Positions 13,522 to 22,146 of a stretch of 22,306 bases of DNA are shown here, in pieces. This DNA is from a virus. Below the pieces are notes generated by a model, which was given only the letters and a program-made list of their open reading frames with translations, did not search any database and was not told the origin of the DNA. The DNA lies in IMG/VR virus record IMGVR_UViG_3300012920_000309, positions 1-22,306 of that record. One strand, written 5' to 3'. Each line of letters begins with the position of its first letter. The first letter of the stretch is position 1. The translations under genes were made by a program, and so were the position numbers.

Positions 13522-16266
13522 ATGATGCAATTTAAAGCATTCAAACCACAGGCACTTAATAAGATTGCAGGGGCTATGGGCTATAAAGGTGATATGTCCA
13601 AGTTCCAACAGTTTGTTGAAAGTGACCCACAACGTAAAGCACAGATGGATGGATATACTAATGCTGCACGTATGATGGCACGTGGCGGTGTAGTTAATAT
13701 GAATGTAGGGGGTCTTTTAGGTAATATTGTTGGTCAGCAAGGACAGCAATTAGGTAATTTTATTGGTCAGCTTGGTCAGCAAGCATCCGCTGCTGATGCT
13801 TTTAACAAACAACAACAAGCACAAGTAGATGCTTATAATGCAAATATGCAAGCACAAATGAGGACTGAAAATGCAACATTGGAAGATGCTGTAAAAGAAA
13901 GACAAGCATTAGCTGCTAATACTGTAGTTGACCCTAGATTAGCTGCAGAAAGACAGGCTGCACTTGGTCCTGCTCCAACACAAGAACAGGCTTTGAAACA
14001 AGCAAAACAAGCAGGTATGAAACCTTCACAAAGAACTGGAGATGATAGCGGCCCTCTTCAATTTGCAACGGGAGCATTTTATCCGCTAGACCAACAAACA
14101 AAACAACAAACTGCCAAAGACATATTTGATACTATTCCTGACATTGACCCTGATAACCCTTTTGTAGATTATAATACTACTGAAACAGCATCCACTACAC
14201 CATCTTATGAAGCACCTACACAGGCAACAACACCTACCACACAGCAGTTTGTATCTAATCCTATTACAACAAGCACTCCTGTAACAAAACCTGTGCTAGA
14301 TGATGAGGGTAATCCTGTATTAGATGCAGACGGTAATCCTACCACAGAACCTGTATTAGATGCTGATGGTAATCCTGTAATGCAGACAGCTTTGCAGGTT
14401 GGTGACGTTACAACAAATCGTATATTTGACCCTCGTTTAGCGGAAGGTGCTGTAACACAAGCACAAGCAACTGGCGTAGGAGCAGAGCAATTTGTTGCTG
14501 AAGGAACAGGTGCTTTAAGTGGAGACCCAGTTGCAGTATCTACAGCACAAGCTGCTATAGCACAGGCTGATGCAGTAACAGAAAAAACTGCAAATACTAT
14601 GCAAGCTGCACAATCCGCACCCGGTGTTAATGCTGCATTAGAAACTGTTCGTGCTGCACAGACAAACCCAGATGACCCTCGTGCAAAAGTCACTGCTGCT
14701 CAACAAACAGCATCATCTGTAGGCAATCTAGATGCAGCACAGGGCAATGCTATTCTTATGGACAATCCTGTACAAAGACAAATACAGGATGGCGAACTTA
14801 TTTCTGGGGCTGCTAATGCACAGACAGCCGCACAGTTTGCTGAACAGATACAAGCTGCTGAAGCAACTCCTTCTGAGCAAGCCACTGTACAAGGACAGCT
14901 TGCAAGTCTTACACAAAATTTTGATGCAGGTAATCCACCAGCATGGGCTGCAGGAGCATTAAGAAATGCTAACTCTCAAATGGCTGCACGTGGTTTAGGT
15001 GCATCATCTCTTGCTGGACAAGCTATAGTACAAGCTACATTAGAGGCAGCCCTTCCTATTGCACAGGCAGATGCAAAAACTCAAGCATCTTTTGAGGCAC
15101 AAAATCTATCTAATCGCCAACAACGTGCTATGCTTGCCGCAGAGCAACGTGCTAAATTTATAGGTCAAGAGTTTGACCAAGCATTTCAAGCAAGGGTACA
15201 AAATGCTTCTCGCATTGCAGATGTGGCTAATCAAAACTTTACTGCTGAACAGCAGGTTGCTTTAGAAAATAGTCGCATTGCTAACACGATGAATTTAAAT
15301 AATCTGTCTAATAGACAGGCTCTTGTAATAGCAGAAGCTAGTGCTTTAGCAAACATGGACCTTTCTAATCTAAGTAATAGACAGCAAGCCTCTGTACAAA
15401 ACGCACAGAATTTCTTGTCAATGGATATGGCTAATTTATCAAATAGACAGCAGGCAGATTTGTTTACAGCGCAACAACGTGTGCAGTCAATGTTTACTGA
15501 TGCTGCTGCACTTAATGCGGCTAGTCAGTTTAATGCAAGTTCACAAAATCAAACAGACCAGTTTTTTGCAAACCTTGCTTCTGCAGTAGCGCAGTTTAAT
15601 GCTTCACAATCAAATGCTCAAGGTCAGTTTAATGCAGGTCAGTTAAATACTGTTGAAAGATTTAATGCTGAACTGAATAATCAACGTGACCAGTTTGAAG
15701 CACAGAACCAATTGGTTATAGCACAGAGCAATGCACAGTGGCGTAGAGAAATAGCTACTGCTGACACTGCTGCAGTCAATCGTGCTAACGAACTCAATGC
15801 AAGTGCTGTACTAGATATATCAAAGCAAGCCTATGATAATTTGTGGAACTACTATGCCGATACTATGGAGTGGGCTTGGACATCGGCTGAAAGTTCGTTA
15901 GATAGAATTAATGCACTGGCTATTGCAGAGTTAGATAGCAAGACACGTAGTGCTATTTCTGGTGAACAATCTAAAAGTGCAGCAGGTAATGCTATCGGAC
16001 AATTAATCGGAACACTTGGTACAGCAATGATATTAAAATGCTACGTTGCTCGTGAAGTATACGGACATGATAATTCACAATGGTTTGTATTTAGAACATG
16101 GTTAAAATTTGACGCACCTAAATGGTTTGAAAAGTTATATAGTAAATATGGTAAGCAGTACGCTTATATAATTAAACATGTGCCACCGTTAAAGTGGGCA
16201 ACTAAACAGTTTATGGATTTTATTATAGATAACAAAAGAAAGAAGCACAATGTCAAGACAGTTTAA
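13522..16266 (+). CDS. Internal / ejection-type virion protein with 11-residue repeats
   Basis: A 914-residue Gln/Ala/Asn-rich protein. The N-terminus has FKAFKPQALNKIAGAMGY, then MMARGGVV near residue 50 and a GNIVGQQGQQLG stretch. Residues 257-285 hold LDADGNP repeats. Residues 528-745 are an almost unbroken array of 11-residue repeats, expected to be one very long helix or right-handed coiled coil. The last 90 residues are a distinct aromatic and basic module (CYVAREVYG, APKWFEKLYSKYG, then a lysine-rich end). No transglycosylase motif is seen. Size, helicity and location before other giant genes suggest an inner-core or DNA-ejection protein. The start at 13522 has AAGGAAG upstream; 13525 is an alternative. 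Confidence 0.5.
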   Translation: MMQFKAFKPQALNKIAGAMGYKGDMSKFQQFVESDPQRKAQMDGYTNAARMMARGGVVNMNVGGLLGNIVGQQGQQLGNFIGQLGQQASAADAFNKQQQAQVDAYNANMQAQMRTENATLEDAVKERQALAANTVVDPRLAAERQAALGPAPTQEQALKQAKQAGMKPSQRTGDDSGPLQFATGAFYPLDQQTKQQTAKDIFDTIPDIDPDNPFVDYNTTETASTTPSYEAPTQATTPTTQQFVSNPITTSTPVTKPVLDDEGNPVLDADGNPTTEPVLDADGNPVMQTALQVGDVTTNRIFDPRLAEGAVTQAQATGVGAEQFVAEGTGALSGDPVAVSTAQAAIAQADAVTEKTANTMQAAQSAPGVNAALETVRAAQTNPDDPRAKVTAAQQTASSVGNLDAAQGNAILMDNPVQRQIQDGELISGAANAQTAAQFAEQIQAAEATPSEQATVQGQLASLTQNFDAGNPPAWAAGALRNANSQMAARGLGASSLAGQAIVQATLEAALPIAQADAKTQASFEAQNLSNRQQRAMLAAEQRAKFIGQEFDQAFQARVQNASRIADVANQNFTAEQQVALENSRIANTMNLNNLSNRQALVIAEASALANMDLSNLSNRQQASVQNAQNFLSMDMANLSNRQQADLFTAQQRVQSMFTDAAALNAASQFNASSQNQTDQFFANLASAVAQFNASQSNAQGQFNAGQLNTVERFNAELNNQRDQFEAQNQLVIAQSNAQWRREIATADTAAVNRANELNASAVLDISKQAYDNLWNYYADTMEWAWTSAESSLDRINALAIAELDSKTRSAISGEQSKSAAGNAIGQLIGTLGTAMILKCYVAREVYGHDNSQWFVFRTWLKFDAPKWFEKLYSKYGKQYAYIIKHVPPLKWATKQFMDFIIDNKRKKHNVKTV
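14290..14376 (+). repeat. 24-bp repeats encoding LDADGNP units
   Basis: Three near-identical 24-bp units (14290-14313, 14314-14337 and, after a 12-base spacer, 14350-14373) encode PVLDDEGN, PVLDADGN and PVLDADGN. The acidic D-x-D-G-N turns resemble calcium-binding loops in form, but binding is not shown. Confidence 0.75.
15103..15756 (+). repeat. Array of about 19 hendecad (11-residue) repeats
   Basis: Reading in steps of 11 from residue 528 gives 12 consecutive units, many starting NLSNRQQ or N-x-x; four of them begin NLSNRQ. A 9-residue break follows (660-668), then seven units starting QFNAS, QFFAN, QFNAS, QFNAG, RFNAE, QFEAQ and QSNAQ. The fixed period with no slip is strong evidence for a continuous right-handed coiled coil or an amphipathic helix. 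Confidence 0.8.
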
Positions 16267-16474
16267 TGCTGCTATTCCAACATACAATAGATTGGATAGA
16301 GAAATTCGCAATAAAGCTAAGTCACAAAATCGTGAAGAAAAGTCTAATGGTTTGCTTAGTCCTAGAAAAGACAAAGTAAAGTTAAGTATGAGCGAAGATA
16401 TTAATGAACCTGTAACACGTGTAATGGAACACATGTCAGCTATTCGTAATTATAGGACAAAACAAAATGCTTAA
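16250..16474 (+). CDS. Small basic protein, unknown
   Basis: A 74-residue protein, strongly basic in the first half (RLDREIRNKAKSQNREEK, residues 13-30), then LSPRKDKVKLS and a helix with VTRVMEHMSAIRNY. There are no membrane segments or cysteines. It overlaps the 914-residue gene by 17 bases and the next gene by 8 bases, the signature of a coupled late operon. AAAGAAAG is a moderate ribosome site upstream. It is not recognised. Its place suggests a small internal virion or DNA-contacting protein. Confidence 0.55.
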   Translation: MSRQFNAAIPTYNRLDREIRNKAKSQNREEKSNGLLSPRKDKVKLSMSEDINEPVTRVMEHMSAIRNYRTKQNA

Positions 16475-16955
16475 TACAGAACCATCTTTTGATGCACCTA
16501 TCCCCGGCATGTCACTTACACATGAGTTGGGTGCAAGACCTTGGCAAACCCCTGCACAGTTTCCTAGTGTAGATGAGGCTATACAATATTACATGGAGTC
16601 AATGTCTAGTGATAGTTTTATTGACCAGTTAATAGACATTATTAATATGGGTGTTCCTTTAGCTGATTTAGCAAATACAATTCAGTTATCGAATGTTATG
16701 GAAGGTAGACATAATGTAGACGTAGGTGTTCTTGTAACGCCTGTTATTATAGAGATGCTTATATTTTTAGCTGAAAGTGCTGGTGTAGATTATATCATAC
16801 AAGCAGAAGAAGGTAAGAAAATATCAGATGCAAAGTTAGCAAAAGTTTTGCAAAATTTAGAAACTAAAATTGAAGAAAACGAAGACGTAGTAGAAGAAGA
16901 AGAAACAAAAGCAGCGGAAGAAGATACTTCTACAGGCTTGATGTCACGGAGATAG
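16467..16955 (+). CDS. Small virion-associated protein, acidic C-terminus
   Basis: A 162-residue protein. The N-terminus has PGMSLTHELGARPWQTPAQF (residues 13-32), a proline- and aromatic-containing signature that, as far as I recall, recurs in marine phage structural regions. The middle is hydrophobic-helical (FIDQLIDIINMGVPLADLAN; TPVIIEMLIFLAESAG) and may contact membrane or a partner. The last 40 residues are very acidic (NEDVVEEEETKAAEEDTS). The overlap of 8 bases with the gene before it and the place between two internal proteins argue for a virion or ejection component. The function is unknown. Confidence 0.5.
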   Translation: MLNTEPSFDAPIPGMSLTHELGARPWQTPAQFPSVDEAIQYYMESMSSDSFIDQLIDIINMGVPLADLANTIQLSNVMEGRHNVDVGVLVTPVIIEMLIFLAESAGVDYIIQAEEGKKISDAKLAKVLQNLETKIEENEDVVEEEETKAAEEDTSTGLMSRR

Positions 16956-16957
16956 TA

Positions 16958-18280
16958 ATGGGTTTTGGTACAGGTTTTGCAGAAGGGTTAGCGACAAGCG
17001 TTAACAGAATGCTACAAATGGATATCGACAGAAATATGGATAGACTGTCCAGAGCAGATAACTATTTAATGACCCGTAGCAGTCAGTTAATCGAAAGTGC
17101 TGAAGCGGAAGAAAAAGAATTAGAAAAAGAATTAAAGACTTTAGCTTCTTTAACAGGTAATAACAGACGTGCTTACATGGCAGGTAAAGGTTCTGGTGGA
17201 ACTCTGGAAGGAATAAGAGAATTAAATAAACGACTAAAAAAGAATCGTGATTTATTAGGTGATGCATATTCTCTTGAAACATTTATAGATTTTACAGGAG
17301 AAGAAAAGTTAGGTGACAATCCTATTGAATTTGCAGACTTGCTGGGAGCATTTACTCAGAGGGTGACTGCACCTAAAATTAATCCTGAGTTTGCTCAATA
17401 CACTGGAATAATGGCTAAGTTGCCGGGTAAAGATACAATGGATTTATCTCAATCTACTTTACCTATACCTGAAAGATTTAGAGCAGACAGAGAAGATAAG
17501 TTTGCTGACGCACCTGCTGCTACAATCAGCTTTGCTAAAGGTGTAGAGGCACAAGAATATGCTGCTAAAGTAAAGGGAGTGCAGCTAGACCAAACATTAA
17601 CGCAAGCAAAAATAGATGATTATAGTAAAAATAAAGATGAAAACTTTAAAACTGTAGAAGCTATACTTGCTTATGGAACTTCAATGATGCTTAAAAACGC
17701 TGAAGGTACAGAAGAATATAACGAGGGTCTTCAGTATTATAATAGAGCAATGAAAGCAATACAAGAAAAGAAAGCAAGGGAAACAGATGACACTAGAACA
17801 CAACTAACACCTAGTGCTGCAAGAGGTATTACTAATGAAATTAAGTCTACCTTATATGAAAAAATTGCATCTGAAACTTTTCAGGATTCTATCAGGGCTA
17901 AATTGATAGGTACAGATTCGTATAAGTCTTACTTTAAAACACAGCCAAAAGTTATAGCTGAGTTAAACGCTACTAATAATAGGTTTAATAATGATTTAAC
18001 AATCACTAGTTTTATTGAAGCAGAAAAAACAGCACTTGCTAATAACATTGAAACATACGTAGATAAATTTTCTATGATAAAAACAGACGAAAATAAAGCT
18101 GCTACATTTGATGCAGAGGGTAAATTTCAGGCTTATACTACAGCGATTCCTCTTTCACAAGCACGAGAAGATGCTCAACGTGGAGTTTATTCAGTAGGTG
18201 ACTTAATTAATGTGAGAACTGCAAACGGTGATGAAGTTATAGTTACATGGACAGGAACTGAATGGTCTAATGGGGGTTAA
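16958..18280 (+). CDS. Internal virion protein, middle size
   Basis: A 440-residue protein. It opens with GFGTGFAEGLATSVNRMLQM, a Gly-rich then helical start, followed by a charged coiled coil (about residues 45-70, with EAEEKELEKELKTL). The rest is mostly helical and polar with no catalytic signature. The last 45 residues are beta-like (VYSVGDLINVRTANGDEVIV) and end in WTGTEWSNGG, a small SH3- or barrel-like end. By place (between a 162-residue and a 1213-residue gene) it resembles the gp15-type middle protein of T7-like cores, though similarity is not visible by eye. GGAG upstream supports the start. Confidence 0.45.
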   Translation: MGFGTGFAEGLATSVNRMLQMDIDRNMDRLSRADNYLMTRSSQLIESAEAEEKELEKELKTLASLTGNNRRAYMAGKGSGGTLEGIRELNKRLKKNRDLLGDAYSLETFIDFTGEEKLGDNPIEFADLLGAFTQRVTAPKINPEFAQYTGIMAKLPGKDTMDLSQSTLPIPERFRADREDKFADAPAATISFAKGVEAQEYAAKVKGVQLDQTLTQAKIDDYSKNKDENFKTVEAILAYGTSMMLKNAEGTEEYNEGLQYYNRAMKAIQEKKARETDDTRTQLTPSAARGITNEIKSTLYEKIASETFQDSIRAKLIGTDSYKSYFKTQPKVIAELNATNNRFNNDLTITSFIEAEKTALANNIETYVDKFSMIKTDENKAATFDAEGKFQAYTTAIPLSQAREDAQRGVYSVGDLINVRTANGDEVIVTWTGTEWSNGG

Positions 18281-18283
18281 TAA

Positions 18284-21200
18284 ATGGGCATTAACCTTTC
18301 AAAAGCGCACGTTAGAAGTGAAGAAACAGAAGACTTACGTGAAGATAATACCAGTGCTATATCTATACGAAACCGTCAGAGGTCATATGAAGCTATAGAT
18401 AATCCTGCTATCAAGATGTCTAAGGCACACAAGTCTACTCAGCCAGCAGCTTCCTCTGACGAATTACCTAAAGTACCTTTTCCCGGTGCTGACACTCCCC
18501 CAAAAATCACAACAGAAATAGATTATGAAGCTGCTGATGCAGAGACAAGTATGCCGTCTCCTGCAGAAATGGCTATGGAAAAATTAGGCAACAGAAGTCA
18601 GCTTGTTCGTTTAGGTTTAGCCAAACCTGAAAACGTAGTAGATACAACGTCACGTAAGTACAGATACGAGACTTCAGAAGAAGCACAAGCCTTGAAAGAA
18701 ATGACAACAAGTCCTCTACCGCCTGAAAGAAGTTTTGGTAATCTGCTGTATACTAATGATGCTAAATTTATACGTGATTATATCATACCTGAAATGCCTG
18801 ACAGGGTAAACAGTAAAGGTGAAGAAGACCCAGAGGGTTCACCTAGCATGTTGAAAAAGGTATTTGAAACACCGTTGATTGGTCCATCTATGTTTACTAG
18901 CCTAATGAATTTAGCTGGTTCTATGGAGTATGGTGATGCGGCATTTACAGATTCCTTAACAGATTTCTTTACTGCCTTTGAAAAAAATATGCCAGACACC
19001 TATGATAATATAAATAAATTAACCATAGGTTCTTCTGCTAAACCAGAGCAAGCTGCTAAAAAACTAAGGAATGAAATATACAATTTTATCATAGCCTCTG
19101 AAGCTATACCTGTACTAGGAACACCTGCTAAACTTGCTAAAGAATATGCAGATGTAGCCAATAAAATGTCTAAAAGACTTAAAATAGATATGGCTAAAAC
19201 TATGTCAGCAAAACAAAAAGCAGAGAAAGATGCTTTAGCAAAACGAGTTGCTGCTGAACACAGGCAAATATCATCTGACTTTATAAAAGAGTTTGAACAG
19301 AAGATAGGTGCTAGAAGTAAACTCAACATAGATGAGATTATAGATGAAAGCAAAATTATATCTGTAAAGAAAAAAGGTATACTTACTATAGACCCAGAAA
19401 AGGCTAGGGCTGTAGGTAAACAAAATCTTAAAGATATAAACGGTGAGCCTGTAGATATTCTAGCAGCGGCAAAAGATGCAGAAGATGGAAAAGAAGTTGC
19501 TGACTTCTTAGAGTTTGCAGGTGATGGAATATCGCTCAATGTATTAAAGCCAGAAAAGATGGACGCATTTACTGCGGCTGCATCTGATATAATAGCTAAA
19601 CAACCAGACTTATATAATCCAAAGAAAAGATTAGTAGATAATCTATTTGAAATGTCTGTAAATCAAGAGTTGCTTCCTACAGGAGAACTTCTAACAATAC
19701 TAAATAAGTACGACTTGTCTTATGAAGACTATACTACAATGGTCTTAGGTTCAGCAAGTGATGCAGGTAGGGTGCTTCAAAAGTTCTCTCAGATATCTAA
19801 ACGCAATAAACCTAAGAATGAAATACGCAACCAGAAAGAAGCAGCACTATTAGATAACCAAGGTGCTATTATGAATTTTGTCAGGCGTACAGAAAACATA
19901 AGACGTGGCTTGCTTGTGTCTCAGATTGCAACTGCTTCACGTAACTTAACATCTGCTGGTATACGTGCGCCATTAGAAGGATTGCAAAATGTCATGGACA
20001 CTGCCTTATATAATATGGGGCAAGAAGGAGTTATTAAAGGTTCAAAGTCTTTCTTATCTAAAGCAAATTGGGATGACAGCTTTAGGCATATGAGATACAT
20101 GATGGACTTAAAAAATTCAGGTGAGGTAAAAGCCTACACTGATTATATATTAGATAGACCTGAATTATCTCAACAGTTTGACATGATGTTTAATCAAATT
20201 AACGAAGTTCGTAGACACACAGGTGCTGGCACAGGTGGTAAATTAGACAAGACGTTGACTGCTATTGAAGCAGGTGTAGATGTACTAAACACCCCTAACC
20301 GTTGGCAGGAGTATCTTGTTCGTAGAGGTGCTTTCTTAGGTGAATTAGAAAGACTAGCTAAAAATGAATATGGCATTGACTTGATTGGTGAACTCAACGC
20401 AGGTAAACTTCAAGACTTATTAAACGATTCTCCTGATATTATTGGAGATAAGAGGCCATTTAAACAGCTAGTGGCTGATGCTACAGAAAAAGCATTAGAC
20501 ATTACGTATGCCAAACAACCTGACACTAGAGTATTTAGAGAGGCTACATCATTTATAACACGTAATGGTTTGACTGTGGTAACTCCGTTTCCAAGGTTTA
20601 TGTTTAACAGCATGGAGTTATTTGGAAACTATTCATTTGGTGCTTTGCAACCTATGTCACGTAAGGTTTTAGGCGTAGCTATGAAAGATAAACGTGGGCC
20701 TCTTACAGCAAAAGAACGTAAGCAGGTTTCTCGTAATCTTATAGGCGTAGGCATACTTGGTGCAGCAATGCACTACAGAAATGATGAAGAAGCACCTACA
20801 GACTATAAAATGCTAAAGACTGCTGAAGGAAAGGAGATGGATACAACCCCACAATCTCCTATACTTAGACAGGCATTGTGGATTGCAGAGGCTGTTAAAA
20901 GAATAAAGGATGGTTCATTTGAAAGGTGGGCAGATATCAAGGATGCAAAAGAAACATTTCTTGGTGTGAATGTCCGTGTTGGTGCAGGTGATGCTATCTT
21001 TAATGACGTTGCAGATATGATAGCAACAGCAGACGCAACATCTGCTGAAACATTTGGAAGCACATTAGGCACTGTGTTTGGGGAGTACGCATCTACCTAT
21101 CTCACTCCACTAAACCAATTAATAGATGCACAAAGAGGAACGGGTGAAAGAGGTTTAGAGTATCGTGATGTTAGAGAAGAGCCTGTTCTTCAAGAGGACG

Positions 21201-21925
21201 CACCTTCTACATTCTTAGATGCAGCAGTAAAATCAGCTAAAGAGCCTTTTAATAGACGTGCATATACAACCTTATTTTCACCAGAAGATGAAGAGCAGTA
21301 TCCTTTAAGAGAAACACTGTTTCAAAAAGGTGGTTCTTCAAAGCGTGTTCTTCCTCTGCTCAAAGTGTTTACTGGTGTGGGGCTAACCAGCGAATCTAGT
21401 GAGACAGGTAAGTTCTTAGAGCGATTAGGTTTTAGGGATTATAAGTTAAGAACTAGAACTATATCACCGGGCTTTCAAAGATATGAAACTAAAGTATTAA
21501 GAGAGTTATTACCTAGTGCTGTGAGTTTAGTTAAAGACCCTGCTTTTGTTTCAGCGCAAAGAAAGATGTATGCAGCATCAGACAAAAGAAAACCTGTAAA
21601 AACTTTTATTGAAGATGCACAGGCAAGAGCCGTGGTAGATATACTATCAGGTTATAAACGTGAAATAGAAGATATAATTATAGGTGAAAATGAAGAGGGT
21701 ATAGTTGACCCTGTCTCTGGAAATCCTATAGATGCTAAACTATCTTCTTATTTAGCCACACTTCAAAAGTTTAGAAGATTAAAACCTGCTGAGAGAAGAG
21801 ATGCTCTAAACAAACTTCCATTCTTAATAAGAACGGTAGGGTTAGGTCCAGAAAAACCTAACATGGCTAAAGAAACTCATCTTAATATGATGTTAGAATA
21901 TATAAAATCTACTAAACTTAAATAA
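18284..21925 (+). CDS. Giant internal / DNA-ejection-type protein (1213 residues)
   Basis: This is the largest protein of the late operon. Residues 1-120 are polar and probably flexible. Helical segments follow, with a Lys-rich region near 280-330. Conserved-looking blocks include VSQIATASRNLTSAGIRAPL (about 544-563), a block with NTPNRWQEYLVRRGAF (about 669-684), and one with TPFPRFMFNSMELFGNYSF (about 766-784), a hydrophobic/aromatic stretch that could insert in a membrane. The last part is basic. No soluble lytic transglycosylase motif is seen, unlike T7 gp16. Length and last position match the giant ejection proteins of short-tailed phages. It starts three bases after the previous stop, with a GGGGG ribosome site, and ends just before a terminator. 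Confidence 0.5.
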   Translation: MGINLSKAHVRSEETEDLREDNTSAISIRNRQRSYEAIDNPAIKMSKAHKSTQPAASSDELPKVPFPGADTPPKITTEIDYEAADAETSMPSPAEMAMEKLGNRSQLVRLGLAKPENVVDTTSRKYRYETSEEAQALKEMTTSPLPPERSFGNLLYTNDAKFIRDYIIPEMPDRVNSKGEEDPEGSPSMLKKVFETPLIGPSMFTSLMNLAGSMEYGDAAFTDSLTDFFTAFEKNMPDTYDNINKLTIGSSAKPEQAAKKLRNEIYNFIIASEAIPVLGTPAKLAKEYADVANKMSKRLKIDMAKTMSAKQKAEKDALAKRVAAEHRQISSDFIKEFEQKIGARSKLNIDEIIDESKIISVKKKGILTIDPEKARAVGKQNLKDINGEPVDILAAAKDAEDGKEVADFLEFAGDGISLNVLKPEKMDAFTAAASDIIAKQPDLYNPKKRLVDNLFEMSVNQELLPTGELLTILNKYDLSYEDYTTMVLGSASDAGRVLQKFSQISKRNKPKNEIRNQKEAALLDNQGAIMNFVRRTENIRRGLLVSQIATASRNLTSAGIRAPLEGLQNVMDTALYNMGQEGVIKGSKSFLSKANWDDSFRHMRYMMDLKNSGEVKAYTDYILDRPELSQQFDMMFNQINEVRRHTGAGTGGKLDKTLTAIEAGVDVLNTPNRWQEYLVRRGAFLGELERLAKNEYGIDLIGELNAGKLQDLLNDSPDIIGDKRPFKQLVADATEKALDITYAKQPDTRVFREATSFITRNGLTVVTPFPRFMFNSMELFGNYSFGALQPMSRKVLGVAMKDKRGPLTAKERKQVSRNLIGVGILGAAMHYRNDEEAPTDYKMLKTAEGKEMDTTPQSPILRQALWIAEAVKRIKDGSFERWADIKDAKETFLGVNVRVGAGDAIFNDVADMIATADATSAETFGSTLGTVFGEYASTYLTPLNQLIDAQRGTGERGLEYRDVREEPVLQEDAPSTFLDAAVKSAKEPFNRRAYTTLFSPEDEEQYPLRETLFQKGGSSKRVLPLLKVFTGVGLTSESSETGKFLERLGFRDYKLRTRTISPGFQRYETKVLRELLPSAVSLVKDPAFVSAQRKMYAASDKRKPVKTFIEDAQARAVVDILSGYKREIEDIIIGENEEGIVDPVSGNPIDAKLSSYLATLQKFRRLKPAERRDALNKLPFLIRTVGLGPEKPNMAKETHLNMMLEYIKSTKLK

Positions 21926-21950
21926 AAAAGGGGCTTAATTGCCCCTTTCT
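21924..21950. terminator. Bidirectional terminator between convergent operons
   Basis: AAAGGGGC (21927-21934) pairs perfectly with GCCCCTTT (21941-21948) around TTAATT. Rightward, it lies two bases after the late-operon stop and is followed by TTTCT. Leftward, the stem is followed by six T's (complement of 21924-21929), a strong intrinsic terminator. It separates the late genes from the leftward genes. Confidence 0.85.
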
Positions 21951-22018
21951 CCTTCATGCAGCAACGGTATTAATATTAAATATGCTGCTACTATAAGTAA
22001 GATTCCAACCATATCCAT
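21935..22018 (-). CDS. 27-residue membrane microprotein
   Basis: From ATG at 22018-22016 this ORF encodes MDMVGILLIVAAYLILIP, then LLHEGERGN. This is one transmembrane helix of about 18 residues with a charged tail. A GGGAG site lies about five bases upstream. It overlaps the preceding leftward ORF by 28 bases in another frame. Its stop codon is in the loop of the terminator hairpin, so the last codons are part of the stem. The hydrophobic pattern and ribosome site support it, but it is very short; role unknown. Confidence 0.45.
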   Translation of the reverse strand: MDMVGILLIVAAYLILIPLLHEGERGN

Positions 22019-22146
22019 ACATCTCCCGGTCCTGTACGTATGCACTCGCATACAGTGTTAATAACAGCCATGCTAAATACATAGCCTAGCCACATAGTTA
22101 TGACACCTAATATAAGATACATAAGTATCCTACCTATTATCTCCAT
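21991..22146 (-). CDS. 51-residue single-pass membrane protein
   Basis: Starting at ATG 22146-22144, this ORF encodes MEIIGRILMYLILGVITMWL, a clear membrane helix continuing to about residue 29 (GYVFSMAVI). A Cys pair (VCEC) and a Trp-rich end (VWIWLESYL) follow. A GGGGGTG sequence lies just upstream as ribosome site. It overlaps the MazG-like gene by 17 bases, which is typical coupling. The same frame can be read further upstream to 22269, but that part lies over the MazG frame and lacks a ribosome site, so the short start is chosen. It might be a phage membrane protein such as a holin-like or superinfection factor; nothing specific identifies it. Confidence 0.5.
   Translation of the reverse strand: MEIIGRILMYLILGVITMWLGYVFSMAVINTVCECIRTGPGDVWIWLESYL

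Noticed and set aside
14205-14693. Leftward 162-codon Cys/Ala/Ser-rich ORF
   Set aside because: Mirror image of Ala/Thr/Gln-rich coding sequence in the 914-residue protein; not a plausible protein.
19000-19539. Leftward 179-codon ORF inside the 1213-residue gene
   Set aside because: Antisense shadow of Lys/Glu/Ala-rich helical coding sequence; no supporting signals.
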